Shown here: one piece after another, positions 1 through 10,974 of the stretch
How the letters are laid out: each line of letters opens with the position of its first letter
How positions within the stretch are numbered: the first letter of the stretch is position 1
From: Brachionus koreanus
Lineage: Eukaryota; Rotifera; Eurotatoria; Ploima; Brachionidae
Direction: 5' to 3'
Length of the DNA: 50,402 nucleotides
Assembly (NCBI GenBank): GCA_016987375.1
Contig: PJRA01000048.1
Coordinates: forward strand, 2,898,965-2,949,366
Notes under the pieces: model-generated
Database searches by the model: none
Told to the model about the DNA's origin: nothing
What the model saw: only the letters and a program-made list of their open reading frames with translations
Made by a program: the position numbers and the translations under genes

Positions 1-226
1 TCGCGGTTCATTTCAAACAAGCTAGCCAAACTAGCCACATAAAATAGCCAACAAACATTCGTCTTTTTCGATAATGTCTTTGAAACTAAAAAACCATTAA
101 TTTTTCACAACAACAATAAAACAAAAAACCGACAATTTACTACACGCAATTTTTGAATTTTTGCTTTTATGCTCTCTATTGCTAAACATGTATTTCTAAC
201 GAGCTTCTATTTTATTATTCAATAAA

Positions 227-2206
227 ATGTTCAATGCAACTAGTATACAATTTAAATTTCAACAAAATGTACCCAAATGGTCTATACAACAGGCGCCTAT
301 CACCGAATCTGAAGATCACTTCAATCGTCACTTAGAAACAGTCGACAATGAACAAGACGAAGAAGAAGTTAACAGCGAGCCGGTCGACAATTTAGACGAT
401 GAGAAGGACGAAGATCAGCCGGCCGAGGATGAGCCCAAAATTTTTCAGGACGAAGAAGTACTTGAGGAAGACATAAAGGACCCTGTTCTTTTGAAAAAAC
501 CTGAAACAATCAAAAATAACGCCAATCAATCTGCATCTAAATTAACCAGCGTAATGCCCACACCCCTTGCCTACTCTCGCTCGTCCTCTCTCACTTCTCT
601 CAATTCGTTCGATGTTAAATCGATTCATTCAACTGTCGAGTCCGAGTACAGCCATGTGCCGAAGAAACAAGGCGACTCGTCTCAATTGGACATCGATGAC
701 GAAGAGCTAGACGATTTAATGCCCGACTCGCCTGCTGCACCCGACTCTTCGTTTCTAAAAGCTCAGCGAACCATTCACAAAATAAAACAAGCCGAATGTC
801 GTCAAAATGCGTGGAAAATATCCACTGATTTAAATTCAATAATGTCAAAATTATCAGTTAGCCAAGTCAAGCCAGCCAACGAACAGTCAAGGATTATTTC
901 TGAGCAAAATACAACACCACCAGTCAAACTAGCTCCAATACCAAAATTTCTACAGTCAAACATTTCGTCAGTACCACAGCCGGTCATGTCCGTTACATAC
1001 GGTTTTTTAAAAAACGCCAATCCAGCTCCAATAAATCAAACAGCGCCAAAATTTTTGCTCTCGTCCAATTCATATCAAAACAGCATCGATGATTCGCCCA
1101 AAGTTTACTCGACTGTACGAGCGAAGCCCGAATCGCCCCAAGAATCCATCTGCTCGCGAATGAGCGATGCCAGTCTACCATCGTTGATAAAACAAGACAC
1201 GGGTGCATCAAGACAAAAATTCAACGCGGTCATGAACACAAATCCTAATTTTAAAGCTTTGTTTGAAAAATTAAATGTGCCTAAAAATGAAAATTATTCA
1301 TCGTCATCATCGAACTCGTCATGTTCATCAGTGATACCAAAGCTGAACGAAGATTTGGAAGATAACGAGGACAGTTCTTTTTTGAACGTTACCACCAAGC
1401 CGATGAACACACCGGCCGGATTTGCCAGCGCTGCCGGTCTTAGCATGCTAGAAGACCCTGACGATGCTCCCGTTGACACAAAAGAAACATCTAAAAATGA
1501 CGAGTGTCTGTACATTGACTTTGATCTAGAAAATTTTATCAAAGAAAATTTTCAGCCTAGTTTTAACGAAGAAGAGAAAAAAATATCCAAACGAGCTTCG
1601 TTGCAAAGTTTGGACATAAATTTAAATAAGACAAAAAACAAAAGTTGTAATCTAACCAAGAAGAGACTTTCCGAAGACAATTTAAAAATTCCTACTAATG
1701 TTATTAAAAAAACGGATAGCCGAGGCTCTAGAACTAATTCGGCAAGTGTTTCAAATAGTATTAGCAAAACTTTAACCAAAAGTCAGCCACCGGTTGTTAA
1801 TATGACTCGTACTGCCCAGCTAAGGGCTTCAAAAACGATGAATCAGGCTAAAAACAACAAAGTGGAGAAGAAAGCACCGATTGTGAGTAAGGCAGTAAAT
1901 AGATTAGCAAAACCAACAGATCGTTTTAATACCACTGTGAATGAGAACGGTGATTTAAAAACGAGTTCTACACAAGCTAATGCGTCTAGTAGACGATTTA
2001 GTATTGGTAATAGTTCGACTAATGCCAAAAAAGAAACTCAAATTAAAAAACCAGTTTTGTCTAATCACAATAAGGATTTGAATTCGACTATTACTAGCAG
2101 AGGAATTGCAGGCAAATCGAGCGCTAAGTCGACCGAATCAGCCAAGTCGACTTCGACTGGTATTAGAACTTTTTCGAGTCGAGTAGTGACCAAAGCGACA
2201 AAATGA
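227..2206 (+). CDS. Intrinsically disordered orphan protein, 659 aa, single exon
   Basis: I do not recognise this protein. It is an uninterrupted reading frame whose codon use is richer in G/C than its surroundings, which supports a real gene. The sequence is low-complexity and rich in Ser, Asn and Lys. The first ~80 residues are strongly acidic (runs of Glu/Asp), and there are two further Asp/Glu patches near residues 155-170 and 380-410. The last ~200 residues are strongly basic and Ser/Thr-rich. A short helical-looking stretch near residues 180-215 (KAQRTIHKIKQAE) is the only part that looks ordered. No signal peptide, membrane segment or zinc ligands are visible. The acidic-to-basic polarity and the basic Ser-rich tail with an RTAQLRASK motif resemble microtubule- or chromatin-associated proteins, but that is only an impression. 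The start is the first ATG after an A/T-rich leader. The 3' flank contains AATAAA-type signals near 2386. Confidence 0.75.
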   Translation: MFNATSIQFKFQQNVPKWSIQQAPITESEDHFNRHLETVDNEQDEEEVNSEPVDNLDDEKDEDQPAEDEPKIFQDEEVLEEDIKDPVLLKKPETIKNNANQSASKLTSVMPTPLAYSRSSSLTSLNSFDVKSIHSTVESEYSHVPKKQGDSSQLDIDDEELDDLMPDSPAAPDSSFLKAQRTIHKIKQAECRQNAWKISTDLNSIMSKLSVSQVKPANEQSRIISEQNTTPPVKLAPIPKFLQSNISSVPQPVMSVTYGFLKNANPAPINQTAPKFLLSSNSYQNSIDDSPKVYSTVRAKPESPQESICSRMSDASLPSLIKQDTGASRQKFNAVMNTNPNFKALFEKLNVPKNENYSSSSSNSSCSSVIPKLNEDLEDNEDSSFLNVTTKPMNTPAGFASAAGLSMLEDPDDAPVDTKETSKNDECLYIDFDLENFIKENFQPSFNEEEKKISKRASLQSLDINLNKTKNKSCNLTKKRLSEDNLKIPTNVIKKTDSRGSRTNSASVSNSISKTLTKSQPPVVNMTRTAQLRASKTMNQAKNNKVEKKAPIVSKAVNRLAKPTDRFNTTVNENGDLKTSSTQANASSRRFSIGNSSTNAKKETQIKKPVLSNHNKDLNSTITSRGIAGKSSAKSTESAKSTSTGIRTFSSRVVTKATK

Positions 2207-2570
2207 TCATTTCAGATACCTTTCGGTTAGTCAATTGTTGGATTTTTTTTAAATTAAATTATTTATAAAAAAAATTTTTTCTTAAAATTTTTTTTGACTT
2301 GAATGTAAAAATCATATTTTTTTGTTGGAAATTTTCTAAAAAATTTTTTTTAAATTGAAATCTGAAATGGAATCAATTAGTTTTAAATAAAATTAATATT
2401 TTGTTATAAATGATCTTGTTTTATTACGAAATTTTTTTTATCATTCGATTTAATTTAATTAAATTTAAAGAAAAGTAAAGTTGGAATAACTAGTTTTTTT
2501 TCCAACACTGAGCACTGTTTTGCAATTCTCAATTTTTCTTTTCAGATAAAAATAATGCAGAATTTTTAAA
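2207..2570. other. AT-rich 3' flank of the orphan gene
   Basis: This spacer runs from the stop codon to the repeat/MULE block. It is mostly A/T homopolymer with candidate poly(A) signals (AAATAAAA near 2385). I see no gene in it. Confidence 0.5.
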
Positions 2571-2613
2571 TTATTTAGTTTATTGAATAAATATGAATGG
2601 CACAATTTATGAC

Positions 2614-2622
2614 ATTACTATT
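2614..2622. repeat. Left 9-bp target-site duplication of the MULE
   Basis: ATTACTATT lies directly outside the left terminal repeat and is repeated exactly at 4673-4681. A 9-bp duplication is characteristic of Mutator-like elements. Confidence 0.85.
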
Positions 2623-4672
2623 GGACGTTATTTCTTCTGCTAGTAATTTTTTTTTTCTTGCTAGCAAATTTTTATGATAGCTAAATTAATGATAGTAATT
2701 ATTTTATTCTGCTAGCAAGTTTTTTTCACCTACTTGTAAAATTAAGTGTATGATAGCAATATTTTTTCTTTTGATAGCAAGTTAAAAGTTTAATAAAATA
2801 CATAAAATATTTTTATTCATATTAAGTTAGAAAAGAATAATAAAGAAATTAAGCTAAGTACCGACAAAAAATATAAAAATTTCATATGGAAATATTAATT
2901 TTAGTTTATTCGCTGTCTTTTTGATTTTCTGACAGAACTATTTTCTGTATTTCTTTTTTTAGTTGTAGAACCACGAGGTCTGCCACGACGTTTTGGACCA
3001 TTTGAAGATTTTTGTGCATCAGCTTGATAATTTTGATCAATATTTAATTTAATTTAATTGCAAAGAATTTTTCATAGGAGTAGCTTGTTGTTGAAACTGT
3101 TGCTGTCGAGATTCAGATGTTTGAATTTCTAATGCTTTTTTGTTTTTCCAGGGTTGCCCTTTTTTCTTTTTTGACCTAATGGAACATCATGTGCATTTGG
3201 ATGCCATTCGAGTTTTTTTTCTTTGCATGATAAAGCTATTATATGCTTACAAACATAATTTTTCCTATAAAACGGACATGAACACGTACTTTGTCTCCTA
3301 TCTGATGATATTTCAACTGTCCAAATAGATGTTGTCAAATATTACCATTTGTCAAAATCGTTCACTTCAATTAAGTTAGAATTGTTTTTGTATGCGATGA
3401 TTGATTCTTTATTTAATTGTTTATTGGAATTGGTTTTGGAAGCTATGTAATAAATAGTAGAATTATCAAGTTTTTTTTTGCTATGTTTATCTTCGAGTTC
3501 TTTAATTCCCAATGCCATGCATTAGTCCAGGTTTCTAATGTAGGATTGACTTTTTCGTTAAACTCGGTTTTATCTGGAAAATCATCAGCTCGCTCTCTTG
3601 ACCATCTTTTAACTAACCGTTCTGAAACCAAATTCAAAAAGTCGGCAACTGGTAAACGCTTGCGAAAAGTACCATTGTTTTTAATTAGATTATTGTTTGA
3701 TTCCAATGCATTGTTTGTACTGGGTATTCTTGAACAATATGTTTCGTACCATCCACTATTTGATTGTACCCATTCATATTCAAAATATTCTAAAAAAGCA
3801 TTGATTGCATCGTCATTATGTATCTTCCATTTTTCAATAAATGACTTGGTCACACTTTTAAAATTATGTTTTTCAAGTTGAGCTTGTAGATTTAAAATAT
3901 CATTTCTTTAAGATAATTTAATTTTTTGGTTGTTTATTGTCTTCAAACGATCGTCAATTCGTCTTATTACATGAGCCCAGCAGTAAATTAGTTCATATTG
4001 ATTATTTTTACCATAAACTGATTCAAATGCATTTGTAATTGCTTGTGCAGCATCTGCTACTAATGCATTTGGATAAAAATCAAAGTCAAATAACTGTTTT
4101 GTTAACTGTTTAACAGATGAATAGCAAATGCATAGTCTTCCGTTTTTCGTCTTTTGATAAAACTAATCCAAAAGGATGAAATGATTTATTTCTGCCAGTT
4201 GTTCCGATTATTACCACTGGAAAACCCTGCCATAGCAATTTATATGTTGCATCAATACATATATGATTAGTTTTTTTAACCAGAGACATTAAACGCTTTG
4301 TAGTAAAATATATACGCATTGCTTTTACTTCATCTAAACCAGCTTCAAAATATGTATTCAATGCTAGTTGAGTTAGCCATTTTTGTATTTTTTATATTAT
4401 ATTTTAGTTATATATTTAAAATCAATTGAGAGTTATTTCAAAATATGTTCTGAAGTTATCAATTATTTGTTTATATATCATTTTTCAAGAAAAACAATTA
4501 AGTTATTTAATTAATTATTTAAGAAGCATATAAAAAAATTTAGCTATCGAGTGTAAAAAATTAACAATCAAGTGTAAAAATTTGGCAATCATTAATTAAT
4601 TTTTTTTACTAGCAGTTAAAAAAAAATTACTAGCAAGAAAAAAAAAATTACTAGCAGAAAGAAATAGATCTG
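2623..4672 (-). mobile_element. Mutator-like (MULE) DNA transposon, 2.05 kb, complete ends
   Basis: The boundaries are set by a 9-bp direct repeat (ATTACTATT) on both sides and by terminal inverted repeats. The left end reads GGACGTTATTTCTTCTGCTA and continues into GTAATTTTTTTTTTCTTGCTAG. The complement of the right end reads CAGATCTATTTCTTTCTGCT and continues the same way. Inside each terminal repeat the motif TGCTAG[C/T]AA recurs every 20-70 bp (for example near 2638, 2659 and 2711 on the left, and 4609, 4630 and 4650 on the right), so the termini are made of sub-repeats that may be transposase-binding sites. The internal coding region on the minus strand is a broken MULE transposase. The element sits inside an older repeat. 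Confidence 0.85.
2901..4386 (-). pseudogene. MULE transposase relic (DDE plus SWIM zinc finger)
   Basis: Read on the minus strand, the order of a MULE transposase is kept. First comes the first catalytic Asp in ICIDATYKLLWQGFP (near 4255). Next, in a shifted frame, is the second Asp in PNALVADAAQAI (near 4050). The third acidic residue is in PSTNNALESNNN (near 3700). A SWIM-type finger CSCPFYRKNYVCKH follows (near 3260), then an AT-hook-like tail KRRGRPRG (near 2980). The frame is broken by a frameshift near 4110-4135, an in-frame stop near 3908 (KIKLS*RNDI), and another break between 3440 and 3340. These make it inactive unless some of the breaks are assembly errors. It is closer in kind to, but not the same subfamily as, the fragment at 49.6 kb. 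Confidence 0.85.
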
Positions 4673-4681
4673 ATTACTATT
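4673..4681. repeat. Right 9-bp target-site duplication of the MULE
   Basis: An exact second copy of ATTACTATT, directly after the right terminal repeat ending CTATTTC (complement). It pairs with 2614-2622. Confidence 0.85.
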
Positions 4682-5085
4682 AATATTTTTCAAATTAAAA
4701 TAAATTCTTAGATTAAACAAAAAAGAAAAAGAAATTAAAAATGAACAATAAAAGAACTGTCTTGCATGGGTTGATAGTTTAGCTGCTTGTGCTGACGCTT
4801 TGGTTCTTAATTTTCCAAGCAGGCACCTCTAAGATTTCTTTTTTTTTCTAGATCTTCTTCTTTGTCTTGTTTTGTCAATTTGTCTTTCTCAAGTGTCACA
4901 TACAGTAATTGGTTCTTTTAAAAAAAATATGTTATTGAAAGCTGTATTGCAAGACCATCGTTTTGATTCGCAATAGTGTGTTCGAATGAAAGCACATTGA
5001 TAATTAAGAGTTGAACAGGGAAAATATTGGGAATATATCCAAAATTGACAATAAATATTTTGTCGCTCAACAATTAAATTTTAAC

Positions 5086-5955
5086 GCTATGTTTTAGTTC
5101 TGTTAATAACTACAATACCTACTCTAACCAACTTATATGTCTATAGTTTCACAGTGCAATATTTTGATCTCATGGTTTTAGCAAGTTGTTAGTATTAAAC
5201 ACTGTTTAAAGTATTAGACAATAGAGCTTTTATTCTTATTTTCTTTTGTTATTTTCTTTATTATTTGTTTAGGCTAGAAGTGGCCATTTATTAATAAAGT
5301 ATTATTTTTTATATTTTTTAATATTTAATGAAAAAAATTCTTTTTTTTCTTCCTTTTTTAACATTTTGTTCTATTGAACTAAATTTTACAAAATAAAGTG
5401 CTTTATGTAATTATATAACTTTTTAAAATAAAATACCATTTAATTTTTAATAAAATTTTAACTAACTCAAATTATTAAATGATTTTAAAAGCAAAAGCCT
5501 CGACAATTTTTCTTAAAATTGTGACTGTAATTATTTAATGAAAGTTCTGTATTGACAGAAATGACCTTTCTGATAATAAGCATAATATTTTTTCTCCTTT
5601 TAAATAGCAAATCCAAAAAAATAAAAATTAATTAATTAATAATACAGTTATAAGAAACACGCTTATAAGAAAATTTCGGTTAAAGTAATTTTTTTTGCGA
5701 GGACAAAAACTTTTACCATACCTTTAATGTATTTTTAAGTGTCTATAAAAAATACACGTATAACAAATATTCGTTTACAATAAGTTATAGTTAAGTTTCT
5801 TATAACCGGAAACTACTTTATAACTAAATACATTTATTTTTATAAGACAATTTTTGTTATTTTTTTTAATTTTAATAATTAAAATAAAATTTAAGCATTT
5901 TTAAGTTTTTAAAAATAAAGGAAAAAATTAATTTCAAGTTTTTTTTAACGAAAAA
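5086..5955. other. AT-rich intergenic region upstream of the TEDC2-like gene
   Basis: I see no reading frame of note and no recognisable RNA gene. The stretch holds poly(A/T) tracts and must contain the promoter of the gene starting at 5956. Confidence 0.4.
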
Positions 5956-7496
5956 ATGGACGAATTATTAAATATTTATCTGAAAATAGCATGCATGAAA
6001 CTTTATGAAGAAAATTTAGTTGAAGATTTAAGAAATATAGTTAAATTTCCATGGTAGAATAAGTTAAAATCTTATAAAAACTTTATTATTATTTTATTTT
6101 CAATTTTTAGGACTCGATCAAGCGAAGATATTTTAGAAGGGGAACAAAAAGAAGAACTTAATATTGAATGTCCCATTGAGAGTAAGTTTTTTATTTTTTG
6201 CTTCAATAACTATTTCGATTTATTTAGATATTCCAAGCGAAATAGATGATATTCTTAGTAAAGCAGACCAACTTTTGTCACAGATTAAACTTTCTGATCA
6301 GTCAAATCAACATGAGTATAATCCTAAAAAAACAAATTCAAAAGATTACTCAGCCACTCAGAATTCAAAAAATATCAAACAGAGTAATTTATCATCATCA
6401 TCATCATCAAAAAAATTAATTACCAAATCAACGGTTGAACAAAAAATTAAAGAAAAAAAGTCCTTACCAGTATATATGAATGCACCATTTAAAACAGAGC
6501 ATCCTAGAATTTCTTTAAAGACTAGTGGATCTAATTTAACAGTAAGCAGACAAAATGAGGCACAAAAAAAAGACTTGCATCGAAAAAATGAACTAAGAAA
6601 TTCAAACTTTATTCCTGATAAGAAAGAAATAGCTTCAGAATCAAAAAAAGTGGAAAATGCTTTTCCAATTCAGAAAAATTTATCTTTCTCAAAAATGGCA
6701 CCAACTCTAAATCTTCCAAGCTCAACTGTAAATTTACTCAACCAAAATAAAAAATATCAACTAAATGTATTCAATGCTCTGGAAGATAAACGAAAAGGTT
6801 TGGTAAAAAAGCATCAATTTATTAATAAACTCGAAATATACTCTACAGATAGAAATAAACGATTGATTGAAAACAATTCTTTAGTTAGAATGAAAAATTG
6901 TATCCATAAAAGTAATTGTTTAATAGAAAAATTTCAAAAAGAAATATCAATTTTAGAAGATAGAAGTGATTAAATTTTAGTTTATTTAAAAAAATAAAAA
7001 TTTTATTCTAAATTTTTAGAGTGTGTGGAAAGTTTTATTCCATTTTTTAAATCAAAAATATTTGCGAAAAAATGTTGTGAACTCAAATATTATTTGGATG
7101 AATTTTTTAAATGCGGTATAAATAATAAAAAATCTTATCTTTTTTAATGAATAAAAAATTTATTAATTATTTAAAATAGAACTAGAAAAAATTAAATTTT
7201 ATAATAATTTCCCTGAAGCAGTAGTTAACGAACATGATTATTTTGACGATTTGGAAGTTGATATGTATTCAAAATTTAGCTTTTTTTCATATACAACCAA
7301 AGAAGAGCTCTTGAAATATGTTGATTTAAATATTAAATTATTAGAATTGGAATATAAAATATTGTTTACAAATTTTATATTAAAAAATTATAAAAACATT
7401 TTCGACGATGATGTTTGCAATACAAAGATTCAAAAAAATGTTCTCAATTCTCTAATAAGTGCAATTTTTGAGAAGCCAACCGTAATCGTTGAATAG
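5956..7496 (+). CDS. TEDC2-like protein (tubulin epsilon/delta complex 2), 439 aa, five exons
   Basis: Exons read as 5956-6053, 6111-6181, 6228-6965, 7020-7115 and 7180-7496. All four junctions are GT..AG and keep the frame; the introns are 46-64 bp. The first ATG is close to the N-terminal helix MDELLNIYLKIACMKLYEEN. A second predicted helix (SEIDDILSKADQLLSQIKL) precedes a long Ser/Lys/Asn-rich linker. The C-terminal ~80 residues are helical, with the motif FFSYTTKEELLKYVDLNIKL. That segment, its position near the C-terminus, the N-terminal leucine-rich helix and the total length (439 versus about 430 aa) match vertebrate TEDC2. TEDC2 works with TEDC1, delta- and epsilon-tubulin to keep triplet microtubules in centrioles. 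This is family knowledge recalled from memory; similarity is low outside the C-terminus, so the name is tentative while the gene structure is well supported. Confidence 0.55.
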
Positions 7497-8604
7497 ATTT
7501 TATTCAAATTAATAAATTACTAAATTTTTCAACTGATTCAAAAGTCAATGATTCAAAAAATATTATAAATCAAAGAATTTTTTATAATTATGGAATTTAG
7601 ATTTTACAACGCCTGTAAAATTGACTAAATATTTTTTAAAACAGAATAATACAATTTAATTTTTTCTTTTATCAAACATTAATAATTTTAAAATAAAAAA
7701 TTAAATACTTAAATAAAAATTAATTTCGAAATATCGACATTCTTTATTCAGTATTAAAAAAATAAATTTAGGAAAAAAACATAACACAATTGAATAAAAA
7801 CGTATTGAATGTCTATTTTTATAAGTTTGTTGTATGAATATTATTTAAATATATTACTAGAGATGATGATAGATAAGGTAGAATTTGCACTTCGCATTAC
7901 TACTGTACTTTTTGACCAAAGCCCCTCAAAGCCAAAGTATCTCTTGTTCAAATCAGACTTGTTCATAATTCATAGTTTAAAGTTTAAGTCCCAAAAAATT
8001 AAGTCAAAGTTTTGACTTGACTTAAGACTTGTGACTTAAAAACAAGTCTGATTGAGATAAAGCTCATGTACTAAAACAAAATTGATTTTGATTGTTTAGT
8101 CGATGATTCAGGCAGACAAAATTTTAATTGAAATAAAGTTTGAAATATAGAAATCTTGATAATTGTTTTTGATATTGTGTATTAGACCTAGAAAAACGAT
8201 GAATATTATTGATTTAACATGGCTTAGCAAAAAATATGTTTTTTTTTTTTAACCAAAATTTTATTATTCTAAAGCATAAAATTATGAATTAAGTATTTAC
8301 GAATAAAAAGAAAAATTTTTTTCTGTTTGCTTTATTTACTAAAAAATGTACACGTATAAATAAAATACCAATAAATTTAAAAAATTAAAAAATTTCTTAA
8401 ATATTTTTTCAAACAAAATTTTGAAAACTTCAATATCTAACATATATTTGAAAAAAAAATTAAAATTAAATGTAAAATTGTTATTAAATTAAACATAAAT
8501 ATATTCTTCTTCAACCGTCTCAATAAAAATTTTTTGTTAATATTCAAAATTAAAAAAAAAAGAATTTACAATTGAGAATTAATTTACTTATGTTTGGGTA
8601 AAAA
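7497..8604. other. Intergenic region between convergent genes, with a small foldback
   Basis: It separates the 3' ends of the TEDC2-like gene (+) and nuclear receptor A (-). It holds AATAAA-like signals on both strands and the inverted repeat at 7948-8055. No gene is seen. Confidence 0.4.
7948..8055. repeat. Foldback (inverted repeat) element, ~108 bp
   Basis: The left arm TCAAATCAGACTTGTT (7948-7963) is mirrored by AACAAGTCTGATTGA (8041-8055). Between them the pentamer AAGTC/GACTT recurs many times, including an inner palindrome AAGTCAAAGTTTTGACTT (8001-8018). This can fold into a nested hairpin. It looks like a small foldback or MITE remnant. Confidence 0.45.
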
Positions 8605-10007
8605 TCAAACGGTCCTTTTTATTATATCTTCGTAGCTAGTATTCTTAACTAAATAATTTATTTCCTTGGATATTTCCAAGTGTTCACTTAGTTCTTTAAA
8701 ATATTCTGGAGTACGCTGATTTAAATTGAGCTCATAAAGTAAAACTTGGGTGTAGTAGGTGTTTAGTTCTTTTAAAAGCTCCATATTGGATACTTGAAGA
8801 TCTTTAGTGCATAACCATGGAATTATAATTGCTATTTCTGTGTCTGTTAGCCGAAAAGTATTTAGCTTGGCGTGATAAGCAAATATCTTTTGAGATACAT
8901 TTAAACCAAAAATTTTATCCATCCAATAGCGACTGAGCTGGGTATTGGCATCAAGCATAGCATAAAATTCATCGTCTATAAACAATCTATTCACACACAA
9001 GCCAAAACATACAAATAAACGATCGTTTACAATCGAAGCAATATCTCTAGAGTCAAATTTATCAAAACCGGGACAAATTTTTGTTACAGACACCATTCGT
9101 CTAGTGAATTCGGATGTCATTGCACAAAAGGCCTTCCAAACACTGTCTAAATTTTGAGAATGACTATATATACTGCAGTCAAAATTGTTCTCAACTAGCT
9201 TCAAGGCTCTTTCATATTGTTGCTGAAAGTCCTGAGTTCCACTTTTATAAAGTTGATAACATCTATCTTTCATCAAAGTAAGCACAAATATATTATTTTC
9301 TGAGTGATTAGAAATGCACAACTCGGAAAAAGTTGTTCTAGGAATCAGGCTGTATGGATTAAGAGTTTTGAAAATATCAAATGATGCATTCAAGTTCAAA
9401 AGGCTTTTAAGTGATAGTCTTATTTGTTCAACACGAGAATCATTATGAATTGTTTCTAATTGTTTGTTTTCAATTTCTTCATCTAGGAAAAAAAATTTTA
9501 ATATAAAAATGATGCTTAAGTAAAAAGCTCACCTTCAGAAGTTTCTTCAGTATGTAATTTAGCTTTTTCCTTTTCTATCTTGGGAATGCGGCCCATTTTT
9601 ATGCCCTCGAAGGACATGCCTGCAGCAAGACATGACCTCCATCTACAATATTTACATCTTTTTCGCTGCTTTGGTGTTATTACACACTTATAGCCAAAGT
9701 AACATACATATTTTTCATTTTTTTCAATGCTACGCTTAAAAAAACCCTTGCAACCTTCACATGACGGTATGCCATAGTGGATACCAGTTGCTTTGTCTTT
9801 GCAGACTTTGCACTTGCCAAAATTAAACGTGGATAATTTTGTTTTGTGTTTAGATTGTTCTTCAACTGGCTGTTCATTATTTTCGGGTGAGCTTGATTTT
9901 GACCTTGATTCCTTTTCCGAACTCTTCTTATTTGTGCTTTTGACCACTAAATCATTTACATTCAGTGTATAAAAATCATTGTTGATATTTTTGTTCAAGT
10001 CGAACAT
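8605..10007 (-). CDS. Nuclear receptor A (C4-type DBD plus ligand-binding domain)
   Basis: Two exons on the minus strand: 10007-9533 and 9482-8605, with a 50-bp phase-1 intron, giving 450 aa. The start chosen is the ATG of MFDLNKN, because a good splice acceptor (pyrimidine tract then TAG) lies just upstream near 10071, so the leader is probably spliced or trans-spliced. An alternative ATG at 10115 would add 36 residues. The DNA-binding domain has C-x2-C-x13-C-x2-C and C-x5-C-x9-C-x2-C zinc modules and the P-box C-EGCKG-FF, which normally reads AGGTCA-type half sites. The hinge is basic. The ligand-binding domain is diverged but keeps the signature PGFDKFDSRDIASIV. I see no clear AF-2 activation helix at the C-terminus. 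The subfamily is uncertain; NR1-like groups with this P-box are expanded in rotifers and other lophotrochozoans (from memory). It is tandem with receptor B. Confidence 0.85.
9566..9833 (-). repeat. 268-bp DBD block identical to receptor B
   Basis: Every base in 9566-9833 equals 12087-12354 (constant offset 2521), including all third codon positions. The block encodes the end of the N-terminal linker (STFNFGK), both zinc modules and the C-terminal extension (GRIPKIEKE). Similarity falls away at once on both sides. Confidence 0.95.
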
Positions 10008-10115
10008 TTTTTCCAAACAAATTTTTGAATATTTTTTTTTGTCTAAATAATCTTTCGAAACATTTATATCTAAACGAAAAAAATTAGAAATAAATGAGCA
10101 ATGGTGAGAATGCAA

Positions 10116-10974
10116 GTCATATCAAAAGTTATATGAGTCTAGAGTTGCGTGTAAATTTTCTCATTTTATTTTTCTTTCGCGAAGGTCTCAAAATCAAAAT
10201 AAACATAATTTGCTTAGTTTGAAATTTTTTAAAACAAGCCCCTATTTGAACGAATAAAATTATAATAATTTAAAATATTAGTTACTATTCTTGTAAATAA
10301 AGAATGCGAATTAGATAACTATGAAGTTTAATAAATAACAAAATTGAAATATTTTAAAAAATTACAATATTAAAAGCTTAAAAATTTGCAGCCTGATTTA
10401 GATAATTTCTAGAAAATTATTAATTTTTTTTTTCATACTGAAAATCAACTTTTTTTTTAGTTTTGTAATTTTCTTATATAACATCCTAATTGCATAACAA
10501 CAAAATTGTGCAACAAAAAAAAATGCGTGTTTTATCTCTTGGTTAACATGACAACCAAGCAAGTCGGACATATTTATTTTAAATTGATTATATCAGTGGC
10601 CTTTAATTATAAGGCCAATAGAAATAATATAAAAGTAGTTTATAATTAAATTTTATTTCAAAATTAAACATTTATAAATAAAATTGATTTTTTTTTTACG
10701 ATAAAATAAAAAGAAAAATATATAATAGAATAATTTGATTATTTCTCGAAAAAAAAAGAGATGGAATATACATCCTGTTCTTTTTTTTGGACTTAAAAGC
10801 GCACAATACATTAAGCAGAAATTAATTTCTTAGAACAGGTGTTGTGTTATAGACGGAAAAATGTACACTAAAATATAGGCCCCTTTGATTTATATTCTTC
10901 TTCGTATTTACATTAAAATAAAAAATCACACATCTAAATATATATATATTTTGGTATACAGCTCGCTTTATCCA
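10116..10974. other. Spacer between the two nuclear receptor genes
   Basis: It contains the 5' region of receptor A and the 3' end of receptor B, both on the minus strand. No reading frame or RNA gene is seen. A short TATATATATATATT tract lies near 10939. Confidence 0.4.

Larger units (their letters stand above)
2571..5085 (+). repeat. Dispersed repeat copy 1, split by a MULE insertion
   Basis: The left piece (about 2571-2622) contains TTATTGAATAAATATGAATG, and the right piece (about 4996-5085) contains GAGTTGAACAGGGAAAATAT followed by a shared CAACAATTAAATTTTAAC block. Both end blocks recur, in the same order and orientation, at 36.9-37.5 kb. Without the MULE this copy is about 0.46 kb and the other about 0.62 kb. 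The ends are conserved but the interiors are not obviously alike. I see no terminal inverted repeats and no coding region, so this is an unclassified, probably non-autonomous, element. Confidence 0.55.

Noticed and set aside
3417..3881. 154-codon plus-strand frame
   Set aside because: It is the antisense of the MULE transposase coding region on the minus strand.
7809..8015. 68-codon frame near the foldback element
   Set aside because: Part of it is the foldback repeat; no protein features and no splice context.
10064..10115. Start of receptor A at 10115 (MHSHHCSF)
   Set aside because: A good splice acceptor interrupts this stretch near 10071, and the downstream ATG at 10007 gives a first coding exon of 475 nt, the same length as in receptor B. 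The upstream start remains possible.
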